The position numbers and the translations under genes are program-made. This document shows positions 1-8,282 of a DNA stretch of 64,000 nucleotides, piece by piece (position 1 is the first letter of the stretch; every line of letters starts with the position of its first letter). The notes under the pieces were generated by a model. It was given only the letters and a program-made list of their open reading frames with translations. It was not told the origin of the DNA and searched no databases. This DNA is from Candidatus Accumulibacter similis (GTDB lineage Bacteria > Pseudomonadota > Gammaproteobacteria > Burkholderiales > Rhodocyclaceae). The stretch lies in contig CP054595.1 in assembly GCA_013347225.1 (NCBI GenBank), positions 1,054,001 through 1,118,000 on the forward strand, given 5' to 3'.

Positions 1-240
1 GCCACGCTGGCGTGCATGGCGTGGATGCGGGAACGCGGCGTGCGGGGTTCGGTCGTCACCCTGCTCTGCGATTCGGGCGATCGCTACCGGAACACCTACT
101 ACAGCGAGAGCTGGTTGCAACAAGCCGGTCTTGGTTGCCAACGCGAGCGTGCCGCTCTCGCCGTCACGCTCGACACCGGGCAGGTTGCCGACGAACTGTC
201 AGCCGCTTGGCGGCGGGCCGGCGAGCTGGCGCCCGAGTAG
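1..240 (+). CDS. PLP-dependent cysteine synthase family protein, C-terminal end (partial)
   Basis: The reading frame is open from the first base, so the gene begins outside the window; only about 79 residues remain. The stretch GSVVTLLCDSGDRYRNTYYS followed by ESWLQQAGL matches the last strand and helix of the cysteine synthase/cystathionine beta-synthase fold, where these residues close the PLP site. The internal ATG codons at 16 and 25 are not credible starts because the catalytic Lys region lies upstream. Which substrate is used (O-acetylserine, O-phosphoserine or homocysteine) cannot be told from this end. The convergent IMPase gene begins its 3' end 26 bases downstream. Confidence 0.8.
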   Translation, partial: ATLACMAWMRERGVRGSVVTLLCDSGDRYRNTYYSESWLQQAGLGCQRERAALAVTLDTGQVADELSAAWRRAGELAPE

Positions 241-266
241 CGGGCAGTCACCGCACAGCCCGCTCT

Positions 267-1151
267 TCAGCCGGTGCTGTCGGCGTCTGCGCGGGCCATG
301 GGTGGCGTGTCCTGGCGAACCCAGTCCCGCCAGGCGGCGAAGACTGCAGGATGCAGGGCGGCGATCACCGGTCGGCGCCAGACGTCTTCGGCGTCATAAT
401 CGTCATGCGCCAATGAACACATCCGGCCGCCAGCCTCGCGCAGGATCAGGCTGCCGGCCGCGTAATCCCAAAGCATCTGGCCGCCGTGCAGATAGAGATC
501 GAGCCGGCCGGCAGCCAGGTTGCACCAGTCGAGCGTCGAACTGCCGAAATTGCGCTGCGAGTAGAACGGCGGGCGGACGGCGATGCGATCGGCCAGCGGC
601 TTGGGGATCCTCTTGAAGTCGACGCCGCCGACGGCGCGCGCGATGTCGGCCGTCACCTGACGCAGTGGCAGGCGGCGGCCGTTGAGGTAGGCGCCATTGC
701 CTTGCCGGGCGTAGAACATCTCGTCGGTGATCGGGTTGTAAGTGACCGCCAGGCGAGTGCGGCGAGCAGTCAGCCAGGCAATCGAAACGGCGAAGCAGGG
801 CAATCCGTTGATGAAATTGGTGGTGCCGTCGATCGGGTCGATGGACCAGAGGCCATGCGGGTCGTCACCGCTGGCCTCCCAGATGGCGCGCTGCGCTGCC
901 GGCGACATCTCTTCGCCAATGATCGGGCAGCCGCGAATCGCGCTCAGGCGGTCGACAAGGAAACGCTGCGCGGCGACATCGGCTTCCGAGCACAGCGACC
1001 CGTCATCCTTGCGCTGACCGTGACTGACGCGCAGGAAGCGGGGAATGATTTCCCGTTGTGCCACTTCACGTACCAGCGCAATGCTGGCATCGAGCATCCG
1101 CTTGAGTTCGCCGTCAGCGAGCGGCGCGACCGCGTTGTTCTCTTCCTGCAT
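267..1151 (-). CDS. Inositol monophosphatase family protein
   Basis: A 294-residue Mg2+-dependent phosphomonoesterase of the IMPase/FIG superfamily. The metal-site motifs are all visible: GEEMS (first Glu), DPIDGTTNF (the Asp-Pro-Ile-Asp-Gly-Thr signature) and, near the C-terminus, WDYAAGSLILREAGG, which carries the last metal-binding Asp. The length is slightly above the usual 260-275 because of a short tail. The family includes SuhB, CysQ-like nucleotidases and histidinol-phosphatases; the sequence does not separate these, so only the family is named. It lies 6 bases downstream of the thioredoxin-like gene on the same strand and is probably co-transcribed with it. Confidence 0.85.
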   Translation of the reverse strand: MQEENNAVAPLADGELKRMLDASIALVREVAQREIIPRFLRVSHGQRKDDGSLCSEADVAAQRFLVDRLSAIRGCPIIGEEMSPAAQRAIWEASGDDPHGLWSIDPIDGTTNFINGLPCFAVSIAWLTARRTRLAVTYNPITDEMFYARQGNGAYLNGRRLPLRQVTADIARAVGGVDFKRIPKPLADRIAVRPPFYSQRNFGSSTLDWCNLAAGRLDLYLHGGQMLWDYAAGSLILREAGGRMCSLAHDDYDAEDVWRRPVIAALHPAVFAAWRDWVRQDTPPMARADADSTG

Positions 1152-1157
1152 GCCCGC

Positions 1158-1709
1158 TCAGTGACGCCACTTGATCGAGCAACCGATGCTGGGCGTCTGC
1201 TGCAGCGGACCCTGGCCGGTCGCGGCGACGAGCCGCATTGCCTCGACCAGTTCGCGGCGGGCATCCGGCGGCGCCGGCATGCGGCCACTGGCATCGAGGC
1301 GTCCGCGGTACTGCAGTTCAAGCTCGCGATTGAAACCGAAGAAGTCCGGCGTACAGACGGCGCCATAGCCACGAGCCACTTCCTGCGTCGGGTCGTACAG
1401 ATAGGGAAAGGGGAAAGCGAGCTCTCTCGCCACGCGCACCATGTTGTCGAACGAATCCTCCGGGTACTCGGCCGGATCGTTGCTCATGATCGCCGCCACG
1501 CCGATGCCCAGCGCCTGCAGTTCGCGCGCGTCGCGACAGATGCGGTCGATGATCGCCTTGACATAGGGGCAATGGTTGCAGATGAACATCAACAGCAGAC
1601 CGTTCGCGCCGCGCAGGGTGGACAGGGTCTGGCGCGAACCGCTGGTATCGGTCAGCTCGAAGTCTGCGGCTCGCCAGCCGAACTCGCACACCGGGGTATT
1701 GAGCGCCAT
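1158..1709 (-). CDS. Thioredoxin-fold AhpC/TSA-type protein
   Basis: A 183-residue thioredoxin-like protein. Near residue 50 it has FICNHCPYVKAI, a CxxC redox pair (C-N-H-C) followed by the cis-Pro region CTPDFFGF, as in the family of small cytosolic redoxin-domain proteins annotated thioredoxin family/peroxiredoxin-like. The open frame extends 7 codons upstream, but the ATG at 1709 is preceded on the coding strand by TTGGAGGCGC, a strong ribosome binding site, and gives MALNTPVCEFG, so that start is chosen. There is no signal peptide, so it is probably cytoplasmic. It is divergent from rsmE, whose start lies 49 bases away. The physiological partner is unknown. Confidence 0.85.
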   Translation of the reverse strand: MALNTPVCEFGWRAADFELTDTSGSRQTLSTLRGANGLLLMFICNHCPYVKAIIDRICRDARELQALGIGVAAIMSNDPAEYPEDSFDNMVRVARELAFPFPYLYDPTQEVARGYGAVCTPDFFGFNRELELQYRGRLDASGRMPAPPDARRELVEAMRLVAATGQGPLQQTPSIGCSIKWRH

Positions 1710-1746
1710 GCGCCTCCAAACAGCGAACATCGATTGCGGAAAAACT

Positions 1747-1752
1747 TATAAT
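1747..1752 (+). promoter_or_regulatory. TATAAT -10 element immediately upstream of rsmE
   Basis: A perfect TATAAT ends 6 bases before the GTG start of rsmE at 1759, so transcription would be expected to begin at or next to the start codon. No clear -35 hexamer and no Shine-Dalgarno sequence are seen. Confidence 0.45.
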
Positions 1753-1758
1753 AGCACG

Positions 1759-2520
1759 GTGAACCATCCCCGCTTTCATTGCCCGCCGCCGCTCGTGGCA
1801 GGTGCCCGTTTAGACCTGCCGGACCGCGTGGCGCACCATGCGAGCACGGTGTTGCGACTGCGCCCTGCCGATGAAATGACGCTGTTCGACGGCACCGGCG
1901 GGGAGTATCGTGCACAGATCGTCGCCAGCGATCGCCGGCGCGTGAGCGTCGAGTTGACCCACTGGTCGGCGGTGGAACGTGAGTCGCTGCTGCCGGTCAC
2001 GCTGGTCCAGGCGCTGCAGGCTGGCGAGAAGATGGACCTGACGGTGCAGAAGGCCGTCGAACTCGGTGTCGCGCGAATCGTACCCGTACTGTCACGGCGC
2101 AGCGTTCCGCGTCTGGCCGGCGAGCGGGCAGGGCGCCGGCTGGAGCACTGGCGGGCGGTGATTTCGGCGGCCTGTGAGCAATGCGGCCGTAACCGGTTGC
2201 CGGAGCTGTTGCCCGTCGAGCCACTCGCGAGCTGGCTGGCGCGCCCGCAGCCGGCTGGGGCACGGCGTCTGATGCTGGCAGCAGGCGCCGCATGCTCGCT
2301 GGCGCGCGTTCCGCCACCGCTCGCGGGCCAGCCTGTCGAGCTGCTGGTCGGTGCCGAAGGGGGGCTGGCTGCGGAGGAAGTGCAGCTGGCGGCGTTGTCT
2401 GGTTTTCTGTCAGTACGTCTTGGGCCGCGCGTCTTGCGTACCGAGACGGCTGGCCTCGCAGCCCTGGCGGCCATGCAGGTCTTATGGGGTGATTTCAAGG
2501 AGGAGACGACTGATGTTTGA
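1759..2520 (+). CDS. rsmE: 16S rRNA (uracil(1498)-N(3))-methyltransferase
   Basis: A 253-residue SPOUT-class methyltransferase that methylates N3 of U1498 in helix 44 of 16S rRNA using SAM. It has the N-terminal PUA-like part (RFHCPPPLVAGARLDLP, HHASTVLRL) and the knotted C-terminal domain with VQALQAGEKMDLTVQKAVEL, the conserved SVPRL/ERAGRRLEHWR stretch, GAEGG and LGPRVLRTETA. The start is taken as GTG 1759 (VNHPRFHCPPP); the longer frame upstream overlaps the divergent neighbour and is not conserved-looking. There is no Shine-Dalgarno sequence, but a -10 element sits just before the start. The stop overlaps the start of pap by 8 bases, so the two are likely translationally coupled. Confidence 0.93.
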   Translation: MNHPRFHCPPPLVAGARLDLPDRVAHHASTVLRLRPADEMTLFDGTGGEYRAQIVASDRRRVSVELTHWSAVERESLLPVTLVQALQAGEKMDLTVQKAVELGVARIVPVLSRRSVPRLAGERAGRRLEHWRAVISAACEQCGRNRLPELLPVEPLASWLARPQPAGARRLMLAAGAACSLARVPPPLAGQPVELLVGAEGGLAAEEVQLAALSGFLSVRLGPRVLRTETAGLAALAAMQVLWGDFKEETTDV

Positions 2521-4300
2521 ATCGGCAGAGCTGGGACACAAGATCGACAAGGAAACCTTCAAGGTCGAGGAGCCGAAGTTGCGGGCTGCACTTCTCGACG
2601 CCCAAGACCAGTTGCGTGAGAATGGCAGCTTCCCGGTGATCATTCTGATCAGCGGCGTCGACGGCTCGGGCAAGGGTGACACCATCAACACCCTCTACGA
2701 GTGGATGGACCCCCGCTACATGTCGACGCGCACCTTTTCGGCACCGACTCCGGAAGAGCGGGAGCGACCCTCGATGTGGCGTTTCTGGCGGGCGCTTCCG
2801 AAAAAGGGGCGAATAGGGATTGCCGCCGGTTCGTGGTATTCGTGGCCGATCGCAGAGCGGATTGCCGGTGACCTTTCGCGGGCCGATTTCGACCAGCGCA
2901 TGGACGAACTCAACCGGTTCGAGGCGATGCTGGTCAACGAGGGCGCACTGATACTCAAGTTCTGGATTCACCTTTCCAAGGATGCGCAACGCGAGCGCCT
3001 CAAGTCGATCGAGGCCAACCCCCTGACTCGCTGGCGAGTGACCAAGGCCAGCTGGGAACGACTGAAGACCTACGACAAGCTGCAGGAGGTTGCGGGCCAC
3101 CTGTTGCGCACAACCAATACGCCGTGGGCGCCGTGGATCATCGTCGAGGGAACCGATGACCGCTACCGTTCGCTGACCGTTGGCAAGACGATTCTTGAGT
3201 CACTCCAGAAGCGGTTGGCCGACAAGCGAGAACAGAGTGCGCCGGTAGCGCCGCCCTTCGCGCCGCGGTTCGACAGTCTCGATGTTCTGAGTGCGCTGGA
3301 CATGACGCAAAGTCTGGCGAAGAAGGACTACGAGATCGAGCTGGCGACGTGGCAGGGACGGCTAGCGGAACTGATGCGCCACCCCGACTTCAAGAAGCGG
3401 GCGTTGATCCTGGCTTTCGAAGGTTCGGACGCGGCAGGCAAGGGCGGCGCCATCCGACGGGTAATGACGGCGATGGATGCGCGGCAATATCAGATCATTC
3501 CCGTCGCCGCGCCGAACGAGGAGGAGCGCGCGCGACCCTATCTGTGGCGATTCTGGCGGCACATGCCGCGCCTTGGCCGAGTAGTCATTTTCGACCGGAC
3601 TTGGTACGGTCGCGTGCTCGTCGAGCGGATCGAGGGATTCTGCAGCCAAGCCGACTGGTTGCGTGCATACTCCGAGATCAACGACTTCGAGCACGACCTG
3701 TGGCGGGCTGGCGGCATCGTAGTCAAGTTCTGGCTGCAGATCAGCGACGAGGAGCAACTCAAGCGCTTCGAGAATCGGGCTCAAGTCGAGCACAAGCGTT
3801 ACAAGATCACCGAGGAAGACTGGCGCAACCGCGAAAAGGCCGCCGCTTATCATGAAGCCGTCTGCGACATGGTTGACCGTACCAGTACCGGCACCGCACC
3901 ATGGACGATCGTCGAGTCCAATGACAAGTATTTTGCCCGGGTGAAGGTCCTGCGAACGATTTGCGAACGCTTGGAGAAGGAACTCAAGATCGATCTGGCG
4001 AAGCAGCCGAGGGTGGTGATCGCGCGAGAGTCCACGGCTGAGGCCGCCACCCAGCCTACTGCCAAGGAAGCGGAGCGGTCGACCGTCAGGGAGGCGCAGA
4101 AAGCGACCGCCAAGGAAGCTGAGCAGTCGACCGCCAAGGAGGCGCAGAAAGCGACCGCCAAGGAAGCCAAGCAGCCCCAGGCCGATACGGCGAAGCGCTC
4201 CAGAGCCCAGCATGCCAAGGAAGTGCGCGCGGAGAAGTCGAGAGAAGCGAAGGAGCGCAAGACCGCAGCGGCCAGTGCGAAGGCGAGTCCCACGGCGTGA
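2513..4300 (+). CDS. pap: Polyphosphate:AMP phosphotransferase, two-domain PPK2 (class II)
   Basis: A 595-residue fused PPK2 that transfers phosphate from polyphosphate to AMP, making ADP. Two PPK2 modules are seen: the first has a P-loop GVDGSGKGDT (residues about 48-57) but AGSWYSWPIAERIAG in place of the lid motif; the second has GSDAAGKGGAIRR (about 304) and the full FDRTWYGRVLVERIEGF lid, so the second is the likely catalytic half, as in known Pap enzymes. Family members run about 475-500 residues; here a further 95-residue Lys/Ala/Glu-rich tail follows, containing a tandem repeat. The start ATG 2513 follows AAGGAGGAGAC and overlaps the end of rsmE. argA starts one base after the stop. 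The gene fits a polyphosphate-accumulating lifestyle. Confidence 0.93.
   Translation: MFESAELGHKIDKETFKVEEPKLRAALLDAQDQLRENGSFPVIILISGVDGSGKGDTINTLYEWMDPRYMSTRTFSAPTPEERERPSMWRFWRALPKKGRIGIAAGSWYSWPIAERIAGDLSRADFDQRMDELNRFEAMLVNEGALILKFWIHLSKDAQRERLKSIEANPLTRWRVTKASWERLKTYDKLQEVAGHLLRTTNTPWAPWIIVEGTDDRYRSLTVGKTILESLQKRLADKREQSAPVAPPFAPRFDSLDVLSALDMTQSLAKKDYEIELATWQGRLAELMRHPDFKKRALILAFEGSDAAGKGGAIRRVMTAMDARQYQIIPVAAPNEEERARPYLWRFWRHMPRLGRVVIFDRTWYGRVLVERIEGFCSQADWLRAYSEINDFEHDLWRAGGIVVKFWLQISDEEQLKRFENRAQVEHKRYKITEEDWRNREKAAAYHEAVCDMVDRTSTGTAPWTIVESNDKYFARVKVLRTICERLEKELKIDLAKQPRVVIARESTAEAATQPTAKEAERSTVREAQKATAKEAEQSTAKEAQKATAKEAKQPQADTAKRSRAQHAKEVRAEKSREAKERKTAAASAKASPTA
4079..4174 (+). repeat. 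48-bp tandem duplication in the pap tail
   Basis: Two adjacent near-identical 48-base units (4079-4126 and 4127-4174) encode the 16-residue unit STVREAQKATAKEAEQ and its variant. They lie in the charged low-complexity tail, suggesting growth by in-frame duplication. Confidence 0.85.
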
Positions 4301-4301
4301 G

Positions 4302-5621
4302 ATGTCCGACGACTTGAGTTCTGCGCCCTTCGTTACCTGGTTCAGATCGGTCGCGCCCTACGTCAACCTTTTTCGCGGCAAGACCTTTCTCGTTGCCTTT
4401 GGTGGCAAGGCGATCGCCGGGCAGCTCGCACGGACCCTGGCTTACGATGTGAACCTGCTGGCTGCCCTCGGCGTACGGCTGGTTCTGGTCCACGGGGCGC
4501 GGCCGCAGATCGAGAAGCTGCTGCGTCAGCGTGGGCTCCCTTCGGTCTATCACGGCAACTATCGCGTCACTGACGCGCAGGCGATCGGCTGCGTCATCGA
4601 TGCGGTTGGTCGCATCTACGTCGAGATCGAGGCGCTGCTCTCGCAGGGACTTGCCGATACGCCGATGGCGAACAGCACGATTCGCGTCGTTGGCGGCAAC
4701 TTCATCACGGCCCGCCCGGTCGGCGTCGTCGACGGCGTCGACCTGCAGTACTCGGGGCAGGTACGCAAGATCGACGCCGAGGGCATCCGCGCCCAACTCG
4801 GTCTGGGGAACATCGTCCTCCTGTCCTGCATCGGATCCAGTCCGACCGGCGAAATCTTCAACCTGGCCATGGAAGAAGTGGCGGAGGCGGTCGCCATAGC
4901 GCTGCTGGCAGACAAGCTGATCTTTCTCACCGACAGCCCCGGCGCGACCGACATCGATGGCGCCCTGCTCGACGAGCTGACGGTCGAAGCGGCCGAGCGA
5001 CTGATCAGTCTCGGTGACTGGCTGTCGGCCGACATGCGGCGTTACTTGCCGTGCGCGGTGCGCAGCAGTCGGGCTGGCGTCGGTCGCGTGCATCTGATCG
5101 GTTACGACGAGGACGGCACCCTCCTGCGCGAGCTGTTTACCCATGATGGCGTCGGCACGGTGATCACGCGCGAATCGCTCGAGCAGCTGCGCGATGCGCG
5201 CGCTGACGACATTGGTGGCCTGGTGGCGCTGATCGAACCGCTCGAGGAGGATGGCACGCTCGTGCGGCGCGCGCGTGAAATGCTCGAACGCGAGATCACT
5301 CGCTTCTCCATCGTTGAGCACGACGGCGTCATCGTCGGCTGCGCGGCACTCTATCCCTATGGTGATGGGCAGGCGGAACTGGCCTGCCTGGCAGTGCATC
5401 CGCACTATCGGCGCTGGGGATATGGCGCCCTGCTGATGAAGCGGATCGAAGCCCGGGCGCGGGCCAGCGGCGTCGCTCGTCTGTTCGTGCTGACGACGGT
5501 CACCGCCCATTGGTTCAAGGAGCGTGGCTTCACGGCCCGCCAGATCGATGATTTGCCGGCCGAGAAGAGGCTGGTTTACAACCTGCAGCGTCGTTCGAGC
5601 GTGCTGATGAAGGAGCTGTGA
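4302..5621 (+). CDS. argA: Amino-acid N-acetyltransferase (N-acetylglutamate synthase)
   Basis: A 439-residue classical ArgA, catalysing acetyl-CoA plus glutamate to N-acetylglutamate, the first step of arginine synthesis. The N-terminal amino-acid-kinase domain (about 1-285) starts with FVTWFRSVAPYVNLFRGKTF and has the Lys-rich nucleotide-like pocket FGGKAI and VLVHGARPQIEKLL; the C-terminal GNAT domain (about 295-439) has ELACLAVHPHYRRWGYGALL, the acetyl-CoA pyrophosphate-binding loop. The length equals that of gammaproteobacterial ArgA. The start is ATG 4302, one base beyond the pap stop; an upstream in-frame ATG lies inside pap. No separate ribosome binding site is visible, so reinitiation from pap is likely. 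Feedback by arginine is known for the family. Confidence 0.95.
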   Translation: MSDDLSSAPFVTWFRSVAPYVNLFRGKTFLVAFGGKAIAGQLARTLAYDVNLLAALGVRLVLVHGARPQIEKLLRQRGLPSVYHGNYRVTDAQAIGCVIDAVGRIYVEIEALLSQGLADTPMANSTIRVVGGNFITARPVGVVDGVDLQYSGQVRKIDAEGIRAQLGLGNIVLLSCIGSSPTGEIFNLAMEEVAEAVAIALLADKLIFLTDSPGATDIDGALLDELTVEAAERLISLGDWLSADMRRYLPCAVRSSRAGVGRVHLIGYDEDGTLLRELFTHDGVGTVITRESLEQLRDARADDIGGLVALIEPLEEDGTLVRRAREMLEREITRFSIVEHDGVIVGCAALYPYGDGQAELACLAVHPHYRRWGYGALLMKRIEARARASGVARLFVLTTVTAHWFKERGFTARQIDDLPAEKRLVYNLQRRSSVLMKEL

Positions 5622-5705
5622 GCGGCACGCCGCGCAGCGGCTCGATCGCAGCCCGCCAGCGCTCGCCAGCGCAGGGCCCACGAGAACAGGCAAGGAGCTG
5701 ATCAG

Positions 5706-5978
5706 ATGACGAGAATGGTCCAGTGTGTCAAACTCGGCCGCGAGGCCGAGGGTCTCGATTTTCCACCCTATCCCGGCGAGCTGGGAAAGCGGATCTATGA
5801 GGCCGTGTCGAAGGAGGCATGGCAGCAGTGGATTCGCATGCAGACGATGATCATCAACGAAAATCGCCTCAATCTTGCCGATGCGGCCCACCGGAAATAC
5901 CTCGCCGAGCAGATGGAGCGCCATTTCTTCGGCGGCGGGGCCGACCGGGTACAGGGCTACGTCCCGCCGGCACGCTGA
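5706..5978 (+). CDS. yggX: Fe(II)-trafficking / oxidative-damage protection protein
   Basis: A 90-residue YggX family protein, which supports Fe-S cluster maintenance and lessens oxidative damage in enterics. Diagnostic features are the N-terminal [20 protein letters not shown] with the single conserved Cys, [17 protein letters not shown] and the C-terminal [10 protein letters not shown] ribosome binding site (AAGGAGCTGATCAG) precedes ATG 5706. It follows argA by 84 bases and is followed by a strong hairpin, so it ends the rsmE-pap-argA-yggX group. Confidence 0.95.
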   Translation: MTRMVQCVKLGREAEGLDFPPYPGELGKRIYEAVSKEAWQQWIRMQTMIINENRLNLADAAHRKYLAEQMERHFFGGGADRVQGYVPPAR

Positions 5979-5982
5979 GCGG

Positions 5983-6011
5983 CCGTCGACCAGCGGCGCG
6001 CTGGTCGACGG
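5983..6011. terminator. Strong hairpin between convergent yggX and rpiA
   Basis: CCGTCGACCAGC at 5983-5994 pairs perfectly with GCTGGTCGACGG at 6000-6011 around a GGCGC loop. There is no U-tract on either strand, so it may act as a bidirectional, Rho-assisted 3' end rather than a canonical intrinsic terminator. Confidence 0.6.
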
Positions 6012-6029
6012 AGGCAGCCGTGGCGTGCT

Positions 6030-6692
6030 TCATGCCGCGACCAGTGTCTTCACGCCGCCGGGGGTTGCCAGCAGACAGATGTCCGCCGGGCGGCAGGCAA
6101 AGAGGCCATTGGTGACGACGCCGACGATCTGGTTGATCCGGCGTTCGAGGTCAACGGCGTCGGCAATCTCGAGTCCGTGGAGATCGACGATCAGATTGCC
6201 GTTGTCGGTGATGCAGCCCTCGCGCAGCCGCGGCTCGCCGCCGAGTCTGGCCAGCTGTCGGCTAACATGGTTCAAGGCCATCGGGATCACTTCGACCGGC
6301 AGCGGAAAGCGACCGAGCACCGGCACCAGCTTCGACTGGTCGGCGATGCAGACGAACTTTGCGGCCACCGCGGCGACGATCTTTTCCCGGGTGAGGGCGC
6401 CGCCACCGCCCTTGATCATCTGCAGCGCGTGATCGATCTCGTCGGCGCCGTCGACATAGACCGGCAGGCGGTCGACGTGGTTGAGATCGACCACGCTGAT
6501 CCCGTGTTCTTCGAGGCGCTGTCTCGTCGCTTCGGAACTCGCCACGGCGCCGCGAATCCGCTGTCCGAGCGCGGCCAGTTCGGCGATGAAGAAGTTGGCC
6601 GTCGAACCGGTACCGACACCGACGATCTCTCCTTCGACAACGTGTGCGAGGGCGGCCCGCGCCACCGCCTGCTTCAATTCGTCCTGGGTCAT
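6030..6692 (-). CDS. rpiA: Ribose-5-phosphate isomerase A
   Basis: A 220-residue RpiA interconverting ribose-5-phosphate and ribulose-5-phosphate in the pentose phosphate pathway. Recognised by [16 protein letters not shown] (phosphate loop), [23 protein letters not shown] (catalytic Asp pair) and [15 protein letters not shown] with the catalytic Glu/Lys. The frame extends 15 codons further upstream, but ATG 6692 ([11 protein letters not shown]) gives the standard family length and N-terminus. The gene is convergent with yggX and lies divergent from dgkA with about 180 bases between them. Confidence 0.95.
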   Translation of the reverse strand: MTQDELKQAVARAALAHVVEGEIVGVGTGSTANFFIAELAALGQRIRGAVASSEATRQRLEEHGISVVDLNHVDRLPVYVDGADEIDHALQMIKGGGGALTREKIVAAVAAKFVCIADQSKLVPVLGRFPLPVEVIPMALNHVSRQLARLGGEPRLREGCITDNGNLIVDLHGLEIADAVDLERRINQIVGVVTNGLFACRPADICLLATPGGVKTLVAA

Positions 6693-6833
6693 GGCCTGCT
6701 TCCGGCTCCTGTCGGCTGAGAGTGTGGGGGTCGCCATTGTAGCGACGGGGCCGCTGCGATGACAGCCCGGCCCCGGTTCCCGTCATCGCCCGCCGCCGCT
6801 GCAGACTGTCTGCGACGGCGCACTGCAACCCGG

Positions 6834-6839
6834 TATACT
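6834..6839 (+). promoter_or_regulatory. TATACT -10 element for dgkA
   Basis: TATACT lies 31 bases upstream of the dgkA start, leaving room for a short leader that contains AGGGGAGG. No convincing -35 hexamer is visible. Confidence 0.4.
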
Positions 6840-6870
6840 CGCCCGCGGCGGCTACCGCAAGGGGAGGCAA

Positions 6871-7245
6871 ATGGCTGAAGAGAGTCCGTTCAAGGGACAG
6901 ACGGGGCTACGGCGGTTGTGGAACGCGCTTGGCTACTCGCGTGCCGGCCTGCGCGCCGCCTACGAGGCAGAGGATGCGTTTCGCCAGGAGGTTTGGCTGG
7001 CGCTGGTGCTGATCCCGCTCGCCTGTGTTCTGGCAACGGGCGGGATCGAGCGTGCGCTGCTCATCGGCAGCGTGCTGCTGGTATTGGTCGTCGAGCTGAT
7101 CAACTCCGCCATCGAAGCGGCCGTCGACCGCGTCTCGCTCGAGCACCACCCCCTGGCTGGGCGTGCCAAGGACGTCGGCAGCGCGGCGGTTCTCATTGCC
7201 CTGCTCAACGTGCTCGTTGTCTGGGTCAGCGTCCTGTTGAGCTGA
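6871..7245 (+). CDS. dgkA: Diacylglycerol kinase
   Basis: A 124-residue, three-helix inner-membrane kinase that phosphorylates diacylglycerol to phosphatidate, recycling lipid released by osmoregulated glucan synthesis and lipopolysaccharide modification. The signature ELINSAIEAAVDR is present, with the upstream amphipathic part EAEDAFRQEVWLA and membrane segments around residues 42-58, 62-78 and 104-122. ATG 6871 is preceded by AGGGGAGGCAA. It is convergent with the ftsYEX operon. Confidence 0.95.
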   Translation: MAEESPFKGQTGLRRLWNALGYSRAGLRAAYEAEDAFRQEVWLALVLIPLACVLATGGIERALLIGSVLLVLVVELINSAIEAAVDRVSLEHHPLAGRAKDVGSAAVLIALLNVLVVWVSVLLS

Positions 7246-7382
7246 GGGGTGGGGAACGAGCCCCCGCGAGCCGGCCAGGAAGGAGGGAGGAAGCCAGGCA
7301 CGAGACCGATCATGTCGCCCGGCAAGGGGACGGGCGGGGTCGGGTTGCGCCCGGACACGCCGTCCGCCCGCGGCAACGGCGC

Positions 7383-8282
7383 TCATGCGAAGCGCCGCAA
7401 ATGCATCAGCGCCGAGATCTTCGCGCCCAGCCAGCCGAGGACGGCACCGATCGCCGCGAGACTGGCAAGGTGCAGTGCCCCGAGACCCTGCAACGCGAAG
7501 TTGGCACCGTAGAGCTGCGCCAGTTCGGTGACCAGGGGGGTCAGCAGATGGAAACCGACTGCCACCAGCACGGCCGCGCAGAGCCCGCCGAGGGCGCCCT
7601 GCAGGATGCCGAAGTAGTGCAGTGGCCGCTGGATGTAGCTGTCGGTGGCGCCGATCAACCGCGCCACCTCGATTTCCGCCGCTTGGGCGAGGATTTGCAG
7701 ACGGATGGTGTTGAAGGTGATGGTGACCAACGCGCCGGCAAACAGGACGCCCAGCAGCACGACGATCAGGCGGCCGAGACGAAGCAGTGCATCGAAGCGC
7801 TTGACCCAGGCCGAGTCGAGCTGCACGTGCGCCACTTTGGGCCAGCCAGAGAACGCTTTCGCCAGCCGCTCGAGTTCTGCTGGCCGCGAATCGGCCGGAG
7901 TGACGACGAAGGCATCCGGTAACGGGTTCCGCGGCAGGCTGGCGATGATGTCGGCCATTCCCTCGGCGGCCTGCAGCCGCCTCAGCGCCTCCTCGCGCGC
8001 AACGAAGCGCCACCTGCCGACCTGCCCTGCCTGCAGTCGGCTCTCGATCTCGCCAATCTCCCGCTTGCCGGCATCGAGGCTTAGGAAGATGCTGATCTGT
8101 TGTACTCCAGGCAGGTCGCCGCTCAGCGCGCGCAGGTTGTCGAGCATCAGCCAGCCCGCTGTCGGCAGGGTCAGGGCAATGCCGATGACGAGCAGCGACA
8201 GGAGCGAATTGAGTGGCGCCGCCGCCAGCCGACGGCAGGCGTCACGAAGCGCCGCCAGGTGTTGCGCCAGCCAGATGCTCAT
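7383..8282 (-). CDS. ftsX: Cell-division ABC-transporter-like permease
   Basis: A 299-residue integral membrane protein that with FtsE forms a septal complex controlling peptidoglycan amidases through periplasmic activators. It has an N-terminal cytoplasmic segment, a first membrane helix (LNSLLSLLVIGIALTLPTAG), a periplasmic loop of about 120 residues, and a C-terminal FtsX domain with three more helices. The start overlaps the ftsE stop as ATGA, so translation is coupled. It is the last gene of the ftsY-ftsE-ftsX operon. Confidence 0.94.
   Translation of the reverse strand: MSIWLAQHLAALRDACRRLAAAPLNSLLSLLVIGIALTLPTAGWLMLDNLRALSGDLPGVQQISIFLSLDAGKREIGEIESRLQAGQVGRWRFVAREEALRRLQAAEGMADIIASLPRNPLPDAFVVTPADSRPAELERLAKAFSGWPKVAHVQLDSAWVKRFDALLRLGRLIVVLLGVLFAGALVTITFNTIRLQILAQAAEIEVARLIGATDSYIQRPLHYFGILQGALGGLCAAVLVAVGFHLLTPLVTELAQLYGANFALQGLGALHLASLAAIGAVLGWLGAKISALMHLRRFA

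Noticed and set aside
4086..5924. 612-codon open frame antisense to argA and the pap tail
   Set aside because: It mirrors the codon structure of argA on the other strand; composition is Arg/Gln/His-rich with no domain, a typical high-GC shadow.
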